In this document: in pieces, positions 1 to 8,888 of the stretch
How the letters are laid out: every line of letters starts with the position of its first letter
Position numbering within the stretch: the stretch's first letter is position 1
Assembly: GCA_023974075.1 (NCBI GenBank)
Contig: JAMFTG010000211.1
Location: 106,001-170,000 of the forward strand
Length of the DNA stretch: 64,000 nt
Direction of reading: 5' to 3'
Source: Chaenocephalus aceratus
Lineage: Eukaryota; Chordata; Actinopteri; Perciformes; Channichthyidae
Made by a program: the position numbers and the translations under genes
The notes under the pieces: model-generated
Databases searched by the model: none
What the model saw: only the letters and a program-made list of their open reading frames with translations
Told to the model about the DNA's origin: nothing

Positions 1-365
1 AATGCTGTTCAACCATTGGTCAGACATTAAGAGGGTACAAACGCAAATCCCGGCAATTTCTAGCGGAGCCTCCGCCATGGAGCATCGGCACTTTCGGCAG
101 GTTATTCTCATGCTGCTGTTAGTCTGGAGATCAACAGACACTAGCGGCCCGCGCATATGATTATATAATCAGACAACGTCCGTTAAAGAACATTATTACA
201 TGGCATTGTTGAATACTCGATTCTGATTGGTCAATTCAAAACACGTGACACGTTTTTAATCCAGAACAGACAGACCGCTGTCAAGGATTTATTGACCGTT
301 GTTAAGGACGCTCACATCTGCACAACGAAGTCCGTTCGATTTAACTGTATACAGTTTGGCTGAAA
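1..365. other. No gene recognised
   Basis: I see no coding frame, terminal repeat or RNA gene that I can support in this opening stretch. Confidence 0.5.
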
Positions 366-659
366 ATGACAAGACAAGAGCGACAAGAAAACAGCGGAGA
401 AGTAACGGGCAGAAACCCTCCTTTTTTCGCAGCGGTCCAGACATATACATCAGACGGCGACACATATTCAGTGTGCAGTTACTTTGGCATTAGGGCAGGG
501 ATATCTAGATACTTTCCAAGGTTTGACATAATGAATTGTGCTACTTTTAAAGCAAGCAACGATGTTTTCAAATCTGTAATCATGAAGCTCCTCAAAAACT
601 CTATCGAAGCAGTTCCTGCCGTTGCTACTCAAACAGTAACAACGGACTATTTTTCTTAG
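366..659 (+). pseudogene. Crypton-like / KIAA1958-like tyrosine recombinase N-terminal fragment
   Basis: The 97-codon frame contains a stretch, about residues 27-75, reading DGDTYS...SYFGIRAGISRY followed by FKASNDVFKSVIMKL. This matches my memory of the core-binding domain of Crypton-derived proteins (KIAA1958, ZMYM2/QRICH1, DUF3504), in which a target recombinase domain begins with a 'YS..S...IRA...R' motif and continues with 'F..AN.VF...'. The catalytic half with the R-H-R-Y residues is absent and the frame stops soon after the match. It is therefore a fragment, either a decayed Crypton or one exon of a domesticated relative. No partner exon is visible nearby. The first 25 residues look unrelated, so the ATG is probably not the true start. 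Confidence 0.5.
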
Positions 660-800
660 CGGATGCATGTCAATTTAAATCAATACATACAACTATTTTT
701 TAAATCAATACAATCATTTTCTAAATCCACAAAAGCATTTCAATTAATATTGGGAGTCATGTCGTTACTTTGTTGAGAATGTGGCCGTGTGTAATAAGCG
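660..800. other. AT-rich spacer, nothing recognised
   Basis: A short A/T-rich stretch with direct repeats of 'aaatcaatacaa'-type sequence; no gene is supported. Confidence 0.4.
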
Positions 801-932
801 GGATAATGTGGGCAGCGACTTGGTCATTATGGGGAATCCGACAGGATCTAGATCCCTCCGCTTCGCATCGGGCTCGTGGTCAGCCTGTCGGTGTTCTTTT
901 CCCCATAATGACCGCGCTGCTGCACATTATCC
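801..932. repeat. Foldback (imperfect ~45-bp inverted repeat)
   Basis: Arms at about 801-845 and 893-932 are inverted copies. GGATAATGTG pairs with CACATTATCC, GGTCATTATGGGGAA with TTCCCCATAATGACC, and CCGACAGG with CCTGTCGG. The loop is about 45 bp. This looks like a MITE or the internal hairpin of a larger DNA transposon; no flanking target duplication was identified. Confidence 0.65.
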
Positions 933-1158
933 ATGAGAGACGTTCTGCAGAGGAGGGGCGTTTCACCGACGACAGGTGTTCTTACTTTTATGTAGCTGAC
1001 GGAGAATTTTTACTTTACACGACACTGTTCAACACTTAATTCTGCTTCACTCTTTAACTAAACAACCGCGGATGTCTTGAAAGACTCTTTCTCTAAAGAT
1101 TTTTGAAGATATCCGCGTTCTTGTGACACGTAAATACTGCGCTTCCTATGTTTTGGTT

Positions 1159-1364
1159 GGACTGCGTTCACACCAGCAATGAACCGCTCCAGAGTTCGCA
1201 AGCAAGCGCTCCGAGACCACCTACTTTAGCGGACCAGAGTCCGGTTGTTTAGTTCACTTAAGAGGTCTCGGACTGCGTTCACACCGACCCAAATGAACCG
1301 CACCAAGCGGCTAAACGCACCAGGGTTTGATTCAACCGGACTGTACAAGGCAGGTGTGAACGCA
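1159..1364. repeat. Short TIR-like repeat with GGACTGCGTTCACACC motifs
   Basis: The 16-mer GGACTGCGTTCACACC occurs at 1159-1174 and again at 1270-1285, and its inverse core GGTGTGAACGCA occurs at 1353-1364. Two direct copies and one inverted copy in 206 bp suggest a small non-autonomous DNA element or a repeat of one terminus. No transposase is present. Confidence 0.45.
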
Positions 1365-1559
1365 CCCTTAGTCCCTCATTATTTTGTACTTGTTGTCATT
1401 TCCGTTTCCCTACTTGTTTCAGCTAACAGTCTCCAATCCACTGATTGGAGGGTTTTCAGATCCCCTGTTGGCTCCTAATTAAGAATTAAAAGCAGCTGCA
1501 GCTCTCTCAGCCAATCAGGGTGTGACGAAGCTCTATAGTGATGATGTGATGATGATAGA

Positions 1560-2691
1560 CTTTATTACCTTGAACAATACACTAGTGGCCGACCTAGGGA
1601 ACTGGTGAGGAGCTGCTTTCACATGGAACCAGAGAGAGGTTATGCTGAGGCACGAAGACTTCTGAAAGCTCACTTTGGAGATGGATTGAAAATTGCAAAT
1701 GCCTACATAGGGAAAGCCCTCAACTGGAGCATGATTAAACCTGATGATGGAAAAGCATTACATGCCTATGCCCTTTACCTGAGAGGATGGATGAACTGGA
1801 TCTTGTATCTACTTTAAAGCTCATTGTGTCAAAACTGCCATACAAGCTGAAGGAAAAGTGGAGAGATACAGCATTCGAGCTTCTGGAACGAAACCAAAGA
1901 AGGGCCACATTCTCTGATCTTGTTGTGTTTATGGAGAAGCAAGCCAGCATTCTGCAAGATCCCCTCTTTGGTGATATTCATGATGTTATGCCATCCCAGA
2001 GAGCCATCCCAAAGGCTACTACATCCTACTCCAAACAGCAAATCAACCAGCAAGGTAAAAGTAGTAGCTTTGCCATGGCAATAGAAACGAGGAACTGTAA
2101 CACTGCAAGTCCAAAAAGCTATCAACGACCCGAAAGCCTGGTTACAAATAGGTGGGATGGTAATTGTTGCATTTGCAAGAAAGGCAAGCACTTACTGAAT
2201 GAATTTGAAATGTTAAAGCTGCAACCACGTGATGTAAAGGTGCAACTATTGAAGGAAAAGGGCAGTTGCTTTGGATGTCTAACCAGGGGACACATGAGCA
2301 AAGCTTGTAGGAAAAGGAGTACATGCCTACACTGCCAAGGAAGGCACCCTAGCATTCTACACATCGATAAACCAGCAGAGAATGAAAACGACCACATGAC
2401 TAATTGGACTAAACGATCAGTCAGTGGAACTCCTGTCGTTCTGGATAAAGAAGAGGACATCGGGGCTGGAAAAGATTGCAAACTGTCAATAGTACCAGTG
2501 CAAATAAAAGTTTCCAAAATGCAGCAAAACTATACAAACATATGCCTTTCTTGATCCTGGCAGCACATCAACCTTTTGCACAGAAAATCTGATGCGACGG
2601 CTGAATACAACAGGACGGAAGACTACAGTTCTCCTGCAAACAATGGGTCAAGAGAAACCAGTGGATAGCTATGAAATAACTGGACTACAAG
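1560..2691 (+). pseudogene. BEL/Pao retrotransposon gag-protease relic (frameshifted, truncated)
   Basis: The first frame (about 1560-1817) reads YYLEQYTSGRPRELVRSC... and continues after a frameshift at 1787-2554. It has the gag-like DUF1759 region (DELDLVSTLKLIVSKLP, LEKWRD-like, FSDLVVFMEKQA). Two CCHC-like knuckles follow: CFGCLTRGHMSKAC and then CLHCQGRHPSILH. A further frameshift near 2555 leads into FLDPGSTSTFC and TMGQEKPVDSY, the start of the retropepsin-like protease. The element should continue for several kb with RT, RNase H and integrase, but it stops abruptly at 2691 where an unrelated LTR begins. At least two frameshifts show that it is dead. The family call is based on the gag/knuckle/protease order and is fairly secure. 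Confidence 0.8.
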
Positions 2692-3097
2692 TGTCACGAT
2701 TATTGTGTTATGTCACGTTTTCTATGTCTTGGTTTGGGTGTTTTGCTGTTCTCCCTGTCATGTTTTCCTCTGGGTATATTGTCTGGTCTCTTTTCCCTGT
2801 GTTTTCATGTCTGTCGTTAGTTTCCCTGGTGTGTCTAATTTCCTGATTGTTTTCACCTGTCACTCCTTGTGTGTCTCCTGTGCTCATCAGTGTCAGCCCC
2901 GCCCCTGATTGTTCCCACCTGTGTCTAGTTACCCTGTGTTTCAATTCCCCTGTCTCCCAGTGTTCAGTGTCGGTTCGTCTTGTGTATTGGCTTGTCCTCG
3001 GTGAGTGTTCTGTTCTGTCTTTGTCAGTATAGCCTTGGAATAAAGGAATTATTTTTACTCTGGTCTGCATTTGGGTCCTGCTTCACACATCGTAACA
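2692..3097 (+). repeat. 5' LTR of element 1
   Basis: It begins TGTCACGAT and ends ATCGTAACA, an imperfect terminal inverted repeat with TG...CA ends. It contains the conserved TTCAGTG before the predicted RNA start at about 2969, an AATAAA at about 3041 and the 'TTTGGGTCCTGC' segment shared with the other family LTRs. Confidence 0.8.
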
Positions 3098-3098
3098 T

Positions 3099-3109
3099 TA
3101 CGAACCGAC
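3099..3109 (+). promoter_or_regulatory. Putative self-primer binding site of element 1
   Basis: ACGAACCGAC (3100-3109), just after the LTR end, is the exact reverse complement of GTCGGTTCGT at 2969-2978 inside the LTR. This is the same relation as in the two other copies, but with different bases. Confidence 0.65.
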
Positions 3110-3114
3110 CAAGA

Positions 3115-4704
3115 ATGGACCCAGCGGATTCAGCTTTTCTGATGCTACAGGCGGCTGCTAAGAGAAGGAGGCGCAAAGCCAAGCTAGCAGCCATGCTCCA
3201 GTACCAGCCCACGCAGCTTTGCGTCCATACTGGATTACCTGGTTTACACAGCCAGGGTCCAGGCTTCCGCTCCGGACCTTACAGCCAGGTTTCCGGCTCC
3301 AGAACCGGACCTTACAGCCATGTTTCCGGCTCCAGAACCGGACCTTACAGCCATGATTCTGGCTTCAATTCCGGCCCCCGCAGCCATGTTTCCAGACCCA
3401 GCTCTGGCCCCAGCTCTGGCCCCAGCTGCCACAGTCCCATCTCAAGTTTCCTCTCGAGTCCCCTCTCCAGTTTCCTCTCGAGTTTCCTCTGGAGTCCCCT
3501 CTGGAGTCCCCTCTGGAGTTCCCTCTCCAGTCCCCTCTCGAGTCCCCTCTCCAGTTCCCTATCGAGTTCCCTCTCGAGTCCCCTCTCCAGTCCCCTCTCC
3601 AGTTCCCTCCTCTAGTCCCTCCTTTAGTCCCTCCTCTAGTCCCTCCTTTAGTCCCTGCTCTAGTCCCTCCTCTCGTCCCTCTTCTCGTCCCTCCTCTAGT
3701 TCCCCTCGCGAGTCCCCTCTCGAGTTCCCTTCTCTAGTTCCTCCTCTAGTCCCTCCTCTAGTTCCTCCTCTAGTTCCTCCTCTAGTCCCTCCTCTAGTTC
3801 CCCTCTCTAGTTCCCCTCTCGAGTCTCCTCTCGAGTCCCCTCTCGAGTCCCCTGTCGAGTTCCCCCTTGGTTCCCCTCTCGGGTCTCCTCTCGAGTCTCC
3901 TCTCGAGTCCCTACTCGAGTCCCCTCTCGAGTTCCCCTTTGGTTCCCCTCTCGAGTCTCCTCTCGAGTCTCCTTTCGAGTCCCCTCATGAGTCACGTCTC
4001 AAGTCCCTACCCAATGTCCTGGTCCGTTGGAGGTTCTGCTGGGGGTCCTGCCAACTCCATGTCCTGTCCCGTTGGAGGCCCCGTCGACTACTTCTCTGCC
4101 AGGGGTCCTACCAATCGTATGTCTGTCCCGTTGGAGGCCCCGCCGACTGCTCTCCTGCCGGGGGTCCTGCCAACCCTGTGTCCTGTCCCGTTGGAGGTCC
4201 CGCCGTCTACTCTCCTGCCGGGGGGCCTGCCAGCTCCTTGTCCTGTCTCATTGGGGGTCCCGCCGTCTACTCTCCTGCCGGGGGTCCTGCCAGCTCCTTG
4301 TCCTGTCTTGTTGGAGGTCCCGCCGACTACTCTACTGCCGGGGGTCCTGCCAACCCTTTGTCCTGTGCCGTTGGAGGCCCCGCCGACTGCTCTCCTGCTG
4401 GGCGTCCTACCAATCCCATGTCCTGGTCCTCTTCCGTGGGGGCCTGTCCCACCAGCTCCGACACCGGGTCCTGCCCGGCCTCCGGCGCTGTCCCGTCAGC
4501 GCCTTCCTGCCCGGCCTGCGGAGCTGTCTGGTCTTCGCCCTCGAGCCCGGCCCTCTGAGAGCCGGAGTCTTCACCCTCGATCCCGGGCCCCTGAGAGCCA
4601 TGGCCTTCGCCCTTGAGCCTGGCCCCCTGACTTTCCCGGCCGCGGTCCTCGCCCTCATGCTCGGCCCCCTGAGTTCGCCCGCGGTGGCCTTCGCCCCTCC
4701 ATAA
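3115..4704 (+). pseudogene. Proline-rich repeat ORF of element 1 (frameshifted, internally deleted)
   Basis: The frame starts MDPADSAFLML and then jumps directly to QAAAKRRRRKAKLAAM. Compared with element 2 it lacks the ~80-residue conserved N-terminal domain, so this is an internal-deletion variant. A frameshift before 3320 moves into the frame encoding Ala/Pro repeats (PAPAAMFPDPALAPAL) and then 'VPSRVPSPVPS' repeats (about 3430-4010). A second shift leads into 'LEVPPSTLLPGVLP'-type 20-residue repeats (about 4040-4440) and a basic, Arg/Pro-rich tail. No enzymatic motif is present. The protein's role is unknown; its position directly after the LTR is that of gag. Confidence 0.65.
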
Positions 4705-4887
4705 CCCCCACCTTGGACTCTGTCTTGCCCCCGGGCCGTCCGCCCGAGTCCCCCTTCTCGGCTTCTATCTTGCCCCCGGGCCGTCCGCCCGAGATCCCTT
4801 CCGGGTCCTCCGCGGCGCTCCTGGGTTGTCAGCCCAAACCCGTCCTCCTGACCCCCTCCACCCACCCTGGTGGCCCTAGTTGTATGT

Positions 4888-4975
4888 AGTGTTTCCCCTA
4901 CCATTGTCTTGGAGGGACGCTGCGCCCCGCCAACGGAGCCCCGCGCCCCTCCAAGACAATGGTAGGGGAAACACT
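4888..4975. repeat. Perfect 28-bp foldback
   Basis: Positions 4888-4915 (AGTGTTTCCCCTACC...) and 4948-4975 (...GGTAGGGGAAACACT) are perfect inverted copies around a 32-bp GC-rich loop. The ends resemble hAT termini of the CAGTGTTTCCCC type, so it is probably a minimal hAT-derived MITE; a clear 8-bp TSD was not found. Confidence 0.7.
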
Positions 4976-5213
4976 GGATAGTGTTTAATCAACGATAGGT
5001 TTCCCCCCCCTCAAAGGTGATTGGTTCACTGCATCGCAGGTATTATTGTGATTGGCTCTTGGGCAACATCAAAATTAGACGCTGACGAAAGTTAGACGGG
5101 ACGAAAGTTAGACGGGACGAAAGTAACGGAGCGATTTTATCCGAGCCCAAACAACTTTGACCGGCCAAATTACGTTAATACTTAACAGACCTACTAAATA
5201 TCAGGTTTAACTG
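4976..5213. other. Spacer with short direct repeats
   Basis: It contains a directly repeated 'gacgaaagttagacggga' motif at about 5083-5122. No gene is recognised. Confidence 0.4.
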
Positions 5214-5221
5214 TCAGGAGT

Positions 5222-5859
5222 AGCTAGTGTTGTCACGATACCAACATTTTGGTTTCGATACCAAGTCAAGAATTGCGATTCCGATTCTTTTTCGATACTT
5301 TTCTTAAAAAAAGGGAAACAGTCTTAAATGTAATTATTGTGCTTTATTTCACACCAGAACCATAACCATAACACAAACTTTTAAACAATGAGAACAATAA
5401 ATAAAATAAATGACAAGATTTTCTATTAAATAAATTAATACATTTCTTACAGACAGGCCTCGTGGTGTCCGTAGGCTTGCCCTCACTGTCAGAGATATAG
5501 CTCAAATACTTCCAAATTTAGCTTCTGGCGTCTTTTTTGTCAACAAGCCGAGGCGCAGCGGCAGTTGTACTCCCACTTGCAGCCATGCTTCTCGTTTTCT
5601 CACATGCTCTGGCAGCTAGCGCGTGCACGAGAGAGGGGAGGCACTTGAGAGGGGCGGCACTGCAGGCACGGCTGCAGTGCAGGGAGTGGAAGCAGAGCGC
5701 TGAACACACACGGCTCTTATTAAAACGGCGCTTTCTCACCGGAGTACTTTTCCCCGTCATTCTTAAAGTACCGATACTAATGAAACGGAGGAATCGTACC
5801 GTTTTTAACGGCAGGGTATCGCGGTACCTTTCAAGTATCGGTACACCGTGCAACACTAG
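5222..5859. mobile_element. hAT-like MITE with 8-bp TSD
   Basis: The flanks TCAGGAGT at 5214-5221 and 5860-5867 are identical. The ends are inverted: CTAGTGTTGTCACGATACC on the left against CTAGTGTTGCACGGTGTACC read from the right. The 8-bp TSD fits hAT. No transposase is present. Confidence 0.75.
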
Positions 5860-5867
5860 TCAGGAGT

Positions 5868-5979
5868 CATTGTCTCTCCCCCAAACTCACACATATACAA
5901 TTCGATATGAACTGAAGAGCCGCATGAAACTAGGCAAAGAGCCGCATGCGGCTCGAGAGCCGCGGGTTGGCCACCCCTG
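5868..5979. mobile_element. Terminal fragment of a hAT element
   Basis: The terminus ...GGTTGGCCACCCCTG ends at 5979. Its inverse, CAGGGGTGGCCAACC, is a hAT-type terminus. The subterminal region contains the 16-bp palindrome GAGCCGCATGCGGCTC. It interrupts the 3' part of the LINE that begins at 5980. The other end is not found upstream, so this is a partial copy that itself carries the MITE at 5222-5859. Confidence 0.6.
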
Positions 5980-6070
5980 CCCTAGTAGGACAGTGGGGTA
6001 TAATGAGTTCTTTAAGGTAAGATGGCGCCTGCCCATTAAGGGCTTTGTAGGCGAGAAGAAGAATTTTAAA

Positions 6071-7210
6071 TTATATCCTGTGTTCGATAGGGAGCCAGTG
6101 TAAGGCAGCCAGAACAGGAGTAATGTGGTCCCTTTTCCTAACTCTAGTTAGTACACGAGCTGCAGCATTTTGAATCAGCTGAAGCAACTTGACTGACTTC
6201 TTGGTACACCCTGATAAGGAGTTACAATAATCCAGCCTTGAAGTAACAAATGCATGGACTAGTTTCTCTGCATCGTTTTGAGGCAAGATATGCCTGATTT
6301 TTGCAATGTTACGTAGATGGAAGTAGGCGGTCCTTGAAATTGATTTTATGTGGGCGTTAAAGGATAAATCCTGACCAAATATAACGCCAAGATTCCTTAC
6401 AGTCTCACTGGAGGCCAAATTAATGCCATCCATAGTTAGTATATCTTTAGATAATTTGTTTCGTAGATTCTTCGGGCCAAGTACAATAACTTCAGTTTTG
6501 GTCGTGTTTAACATCAAAAAGTTTAAGGTCATCCACGTTTTTAAGTCCTTGAGGCAGTCTTGAATTTTATTTAGATGATTAATTTCATCAGGCTTGATTG
6601 ATAAATATAGTTGAGTATCATCCGCATAACAATGAAAATGTACAGAATGATTCCTTATAATATTGCCTAACGGAAGCATATATAATGTGAACAAAATAGG
6701 TCCGAGCACTGAGCCCTGTGGCACTCCATGGCTAACTTTGGTTTGCGTGGAAGATTCATCATTGACACGTACAAACTGAGAGCGTTCAGATAGATAGGAC
6801 CTAAACCAGCCTAAAGCAGTTCCCTGTATGCCAACTAAGTGCTCTAGTCTTTGCAATAGGATGTCATGGTCGATAGTATCAAATGCAAAATCGAGCAAAA
6901 CAAGAATAGAGACAAGTCCCTTGTCAGAGGCTATTAGAATGTCATTTGTGACTTTAACCAGAGCTGTCTCTGTGCTATGATGTGTTCTAAAGCCAGACTG
7001 AAAATCTTCAAATAAATCATTTTTTTTTAAGTAATCACACAACTGTTTTGCGACCGCTTTCTCAAGAACTTTTGAGAGGAACGGAAGATTAGAAATAGGT
7101 CTATAATTGGCTAAAACCTCTGGATCGAGGTTGTGCTTTTTAAGAAGTGGTTTTATCACTGCTACTTTGAATGATTGTGGAACATAGCCTGATAATAAAG
7201 ACATATTCAT
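6071..7210 (-). pseudogene. LINE L2 reverse transcriptase
   Basis: The 379-codon frame holds RT fingers and palm: [13 protein letters not shown] near residue 36, [15 protein letters not shown] near 70, [12 protein letters not shown] near 104 (the usual 'DLSAAFD' has lost residues), [13 protein letters not shown] near 162 and YADDTQLY near 197. The thumb and C-terminal HWLPIEHRI follow. The frame stops there, but the LINE continues in the same sense (YKALNGQAPSYL) until the hAT end at 5979. Catalytic aspartates of YADD are intact; the copy is nevertheless broken. Confidence 0.85.
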
Positions 7211-7231
7211 AATATTTAATGAAGTGCTAAT

Positions 7232-8323
7232 TCATGGAAAAACTTCCTTCAACAGCTTAGTTGGAATTGGGTCTAACATGCACGTTGATGGTTTAGAAGA
7301 GAGAATCATTGCATTTAATTGTTCAAGGTTTATGGCTGAAAAGCATTCTAGTTTACTATCTAGTGTAATATTAGAACTTACGTTTCCGGGAGCTGTTGTT
7401 AACACCATACTGGTCAAAGGCAAGAGGTCATTCATTTTGTTTCTAAGAGTAACAATTTTATCGTTAAAAAAACACATAAAATCATTGCTACTGAGTGCTA
7501 TGGGAATAGAAGGCTCAATCGAGCTGTGGCTCTCTGTCAGCCTGGCTACAGTGCTGAAAAGAAATATTGCATTATTCTTATTCTCATCTATTAATGAAGA
7601 GTAGTAGGCTGCTCTCGCTTTACGCAGTGCTTTCTTATATTCATTGAGAGTAATATGCCAAATTAAACGAGATTCTTCAAGTTTAGTGGAACGCCATATC
7701 CTTTCAAGTTGTCTAGACTTTTGCTTTATTTTGCGGGTTTCGGCATTATGCCATGGAGCTAATCTATGTTGTTTTATTTTCTTCTTTTTCAAAGGAGCAA
7801 CAGAGTCTAATTTTATTCGCAGCGCATCTGTAGCACTATCAACAACATGATCAATTTGGGGTGGTGTACATTTTGTATAAGTTTCCTCCCCTACATGCAG
7901 ACATGCCATCGAGTTAAGTATTGGTGGAATCTCTTCCTTAAATGTGGCTATAGCACTAACAGATAGGTTTCTGCTGCAGGAGCTTTTGACTAATGCTTTG
8001 TAGTCTAGTAACAGTACTTCAAAAGTTACTAAGAAATGGTCAGATAAAGCAAGATGCGGTTCGACTAATAGTTGCTCAATTTCAATACCATAAGTCAGAA
8101 CAAGGTCGAGAGTGTGATTATAGCAGTGGGTTGGTTTATTTACACTCTGACAGAAACCAACAGAATCTAATATAGAGTTAAATGCAACAGTAAGGCTATT
8201 TTTATCATCGTCAACATGAATATTAAAGTCACCTACGATAATTACTTTATCTGTTTTAAGTACCAAAGTTGATAAAAACTCAGAGAATTCTGATAAGTCA
8301 AGAAGAACATCCAAGAGGAACAT
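7232..8323 (-). pseudogene. LINE L2 endonuclease C-terminus and linker
   Basis: The 363-codon frame starts inside the APE-like endonuclease. It has VGDFNIHVDD (catalytic D/N strand), a later LDLVLTYG and SDHFLVTFEV (the SDH motif). A basic linker (PLKKKKIKQHRLAPW, ALRKARAAYYSSLI) leads to the start of RT (STCMLDPIPTKLLKEVFP). The N-terminal half of the endonuclease is missing, and a stop separates this frame from the RT frame. Inactive. Confidence 0.8.
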
Positions 8324-8324
8324 T

Positions 8325-8885
8325 AAAAGCTGATGTTATGAGATTTTAAGACCAGTACAGGACATTCACTAAGAAACTATACTTTTATTGTGAAAACAAA
8401 GATCTGCACACCGAATGTTTTTGTAGTCTATCAGGACCATCATTTGTTTGTGATGCTGCACCTCAGAGAAGGTGTCAGGCTTATAAAGTGTGGCGAAAAA
8501 CATAATCAGCTGATCGAATCATGGATCGAATGCACATATTTCCACATCTACACTCCATCAGCTGATTATTTCTATTTGCCTCACTTTATGAGCACCTGTG
8601 CCTTGTGCCGTCACAAATAAATGGGGCCAATCTTCAGTAAGATGTGAATGTGTAATACTGTATAACATTTTCATTAAGAATAATGGACAAAAGGAGTGCA
8701 AATACAAATTCAATTTATTGAAATGTGAACCAAAAGTTAATCAAAAATGTTTTAAATAAAAAGCACATATGGACAGAAGGTGTAAACCTATTAAATGTAT
8801 AAGTAAACACATTTAGTCAAATAAAGTGACAGACTAGGCCTGTGCAGTTGGTATCAGCTATGCCCAGCATGGGCTCCTCCATCAG
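8325..8885 (-). repeat. Interspersed repeat Y, copy 1
   Basis: This segment is the inverted counterpart of 29600-30085. Shared landmarks are 'ctccatcagctgattatttc', 'tttgcctcactttatgagc' and 'taggcctgtgcagttggtat'. It is noncoding and directly abuts the truncated LINE; at 8886-8889 it is interrupted by element Z. Confidence 0.65.
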
Positions 8886-8888
8886 TCC

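Larger units (their letters stand above)
2692..4880 (+). mobile_element. LTR element 1 (Gypsy-like, non-autonomous, 5' part)
   Basis: A 406-bp LTR is followed by a primer-binding-like site, the conserved start MDPAD and a proline-rich tandem-repeat region. This is the same arrangement as the complete element at 22807-27088. It interrupts the BEL/Pao relic. No 3' LTR is found, and similarity ends around 4880. No protease, RT or integrase motifs occur in any frame. Confidence 0.8.
5980..8330 (-). mobile_element. L2-type LINE, truncated at both ends
   Basis: On the minus strand the copy reads partial endonuclease, linker and then reverse transcriptase. It is cut at the 5' side (8330) within the endonuclease, where it joins repeat Y, and at the 3' side (5979) by a hAT terminus. 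The motif set ([42 protein letters not shown]) is that of the CR1/L2 group common in fish. Confidence 0.85.

Noticed and set aside
2687..2691. TSD of LTR element 1
   Set aside because: Only the left flank (ACAAG) is present; the 3' LTR is missing, so no duplication can be shown.
5537..6103. 188-codon plus-strand frame as a gene
   Set aside because: It spans a MITE, a hAT end and the antisense of a LINE; it is an accidental open frame.
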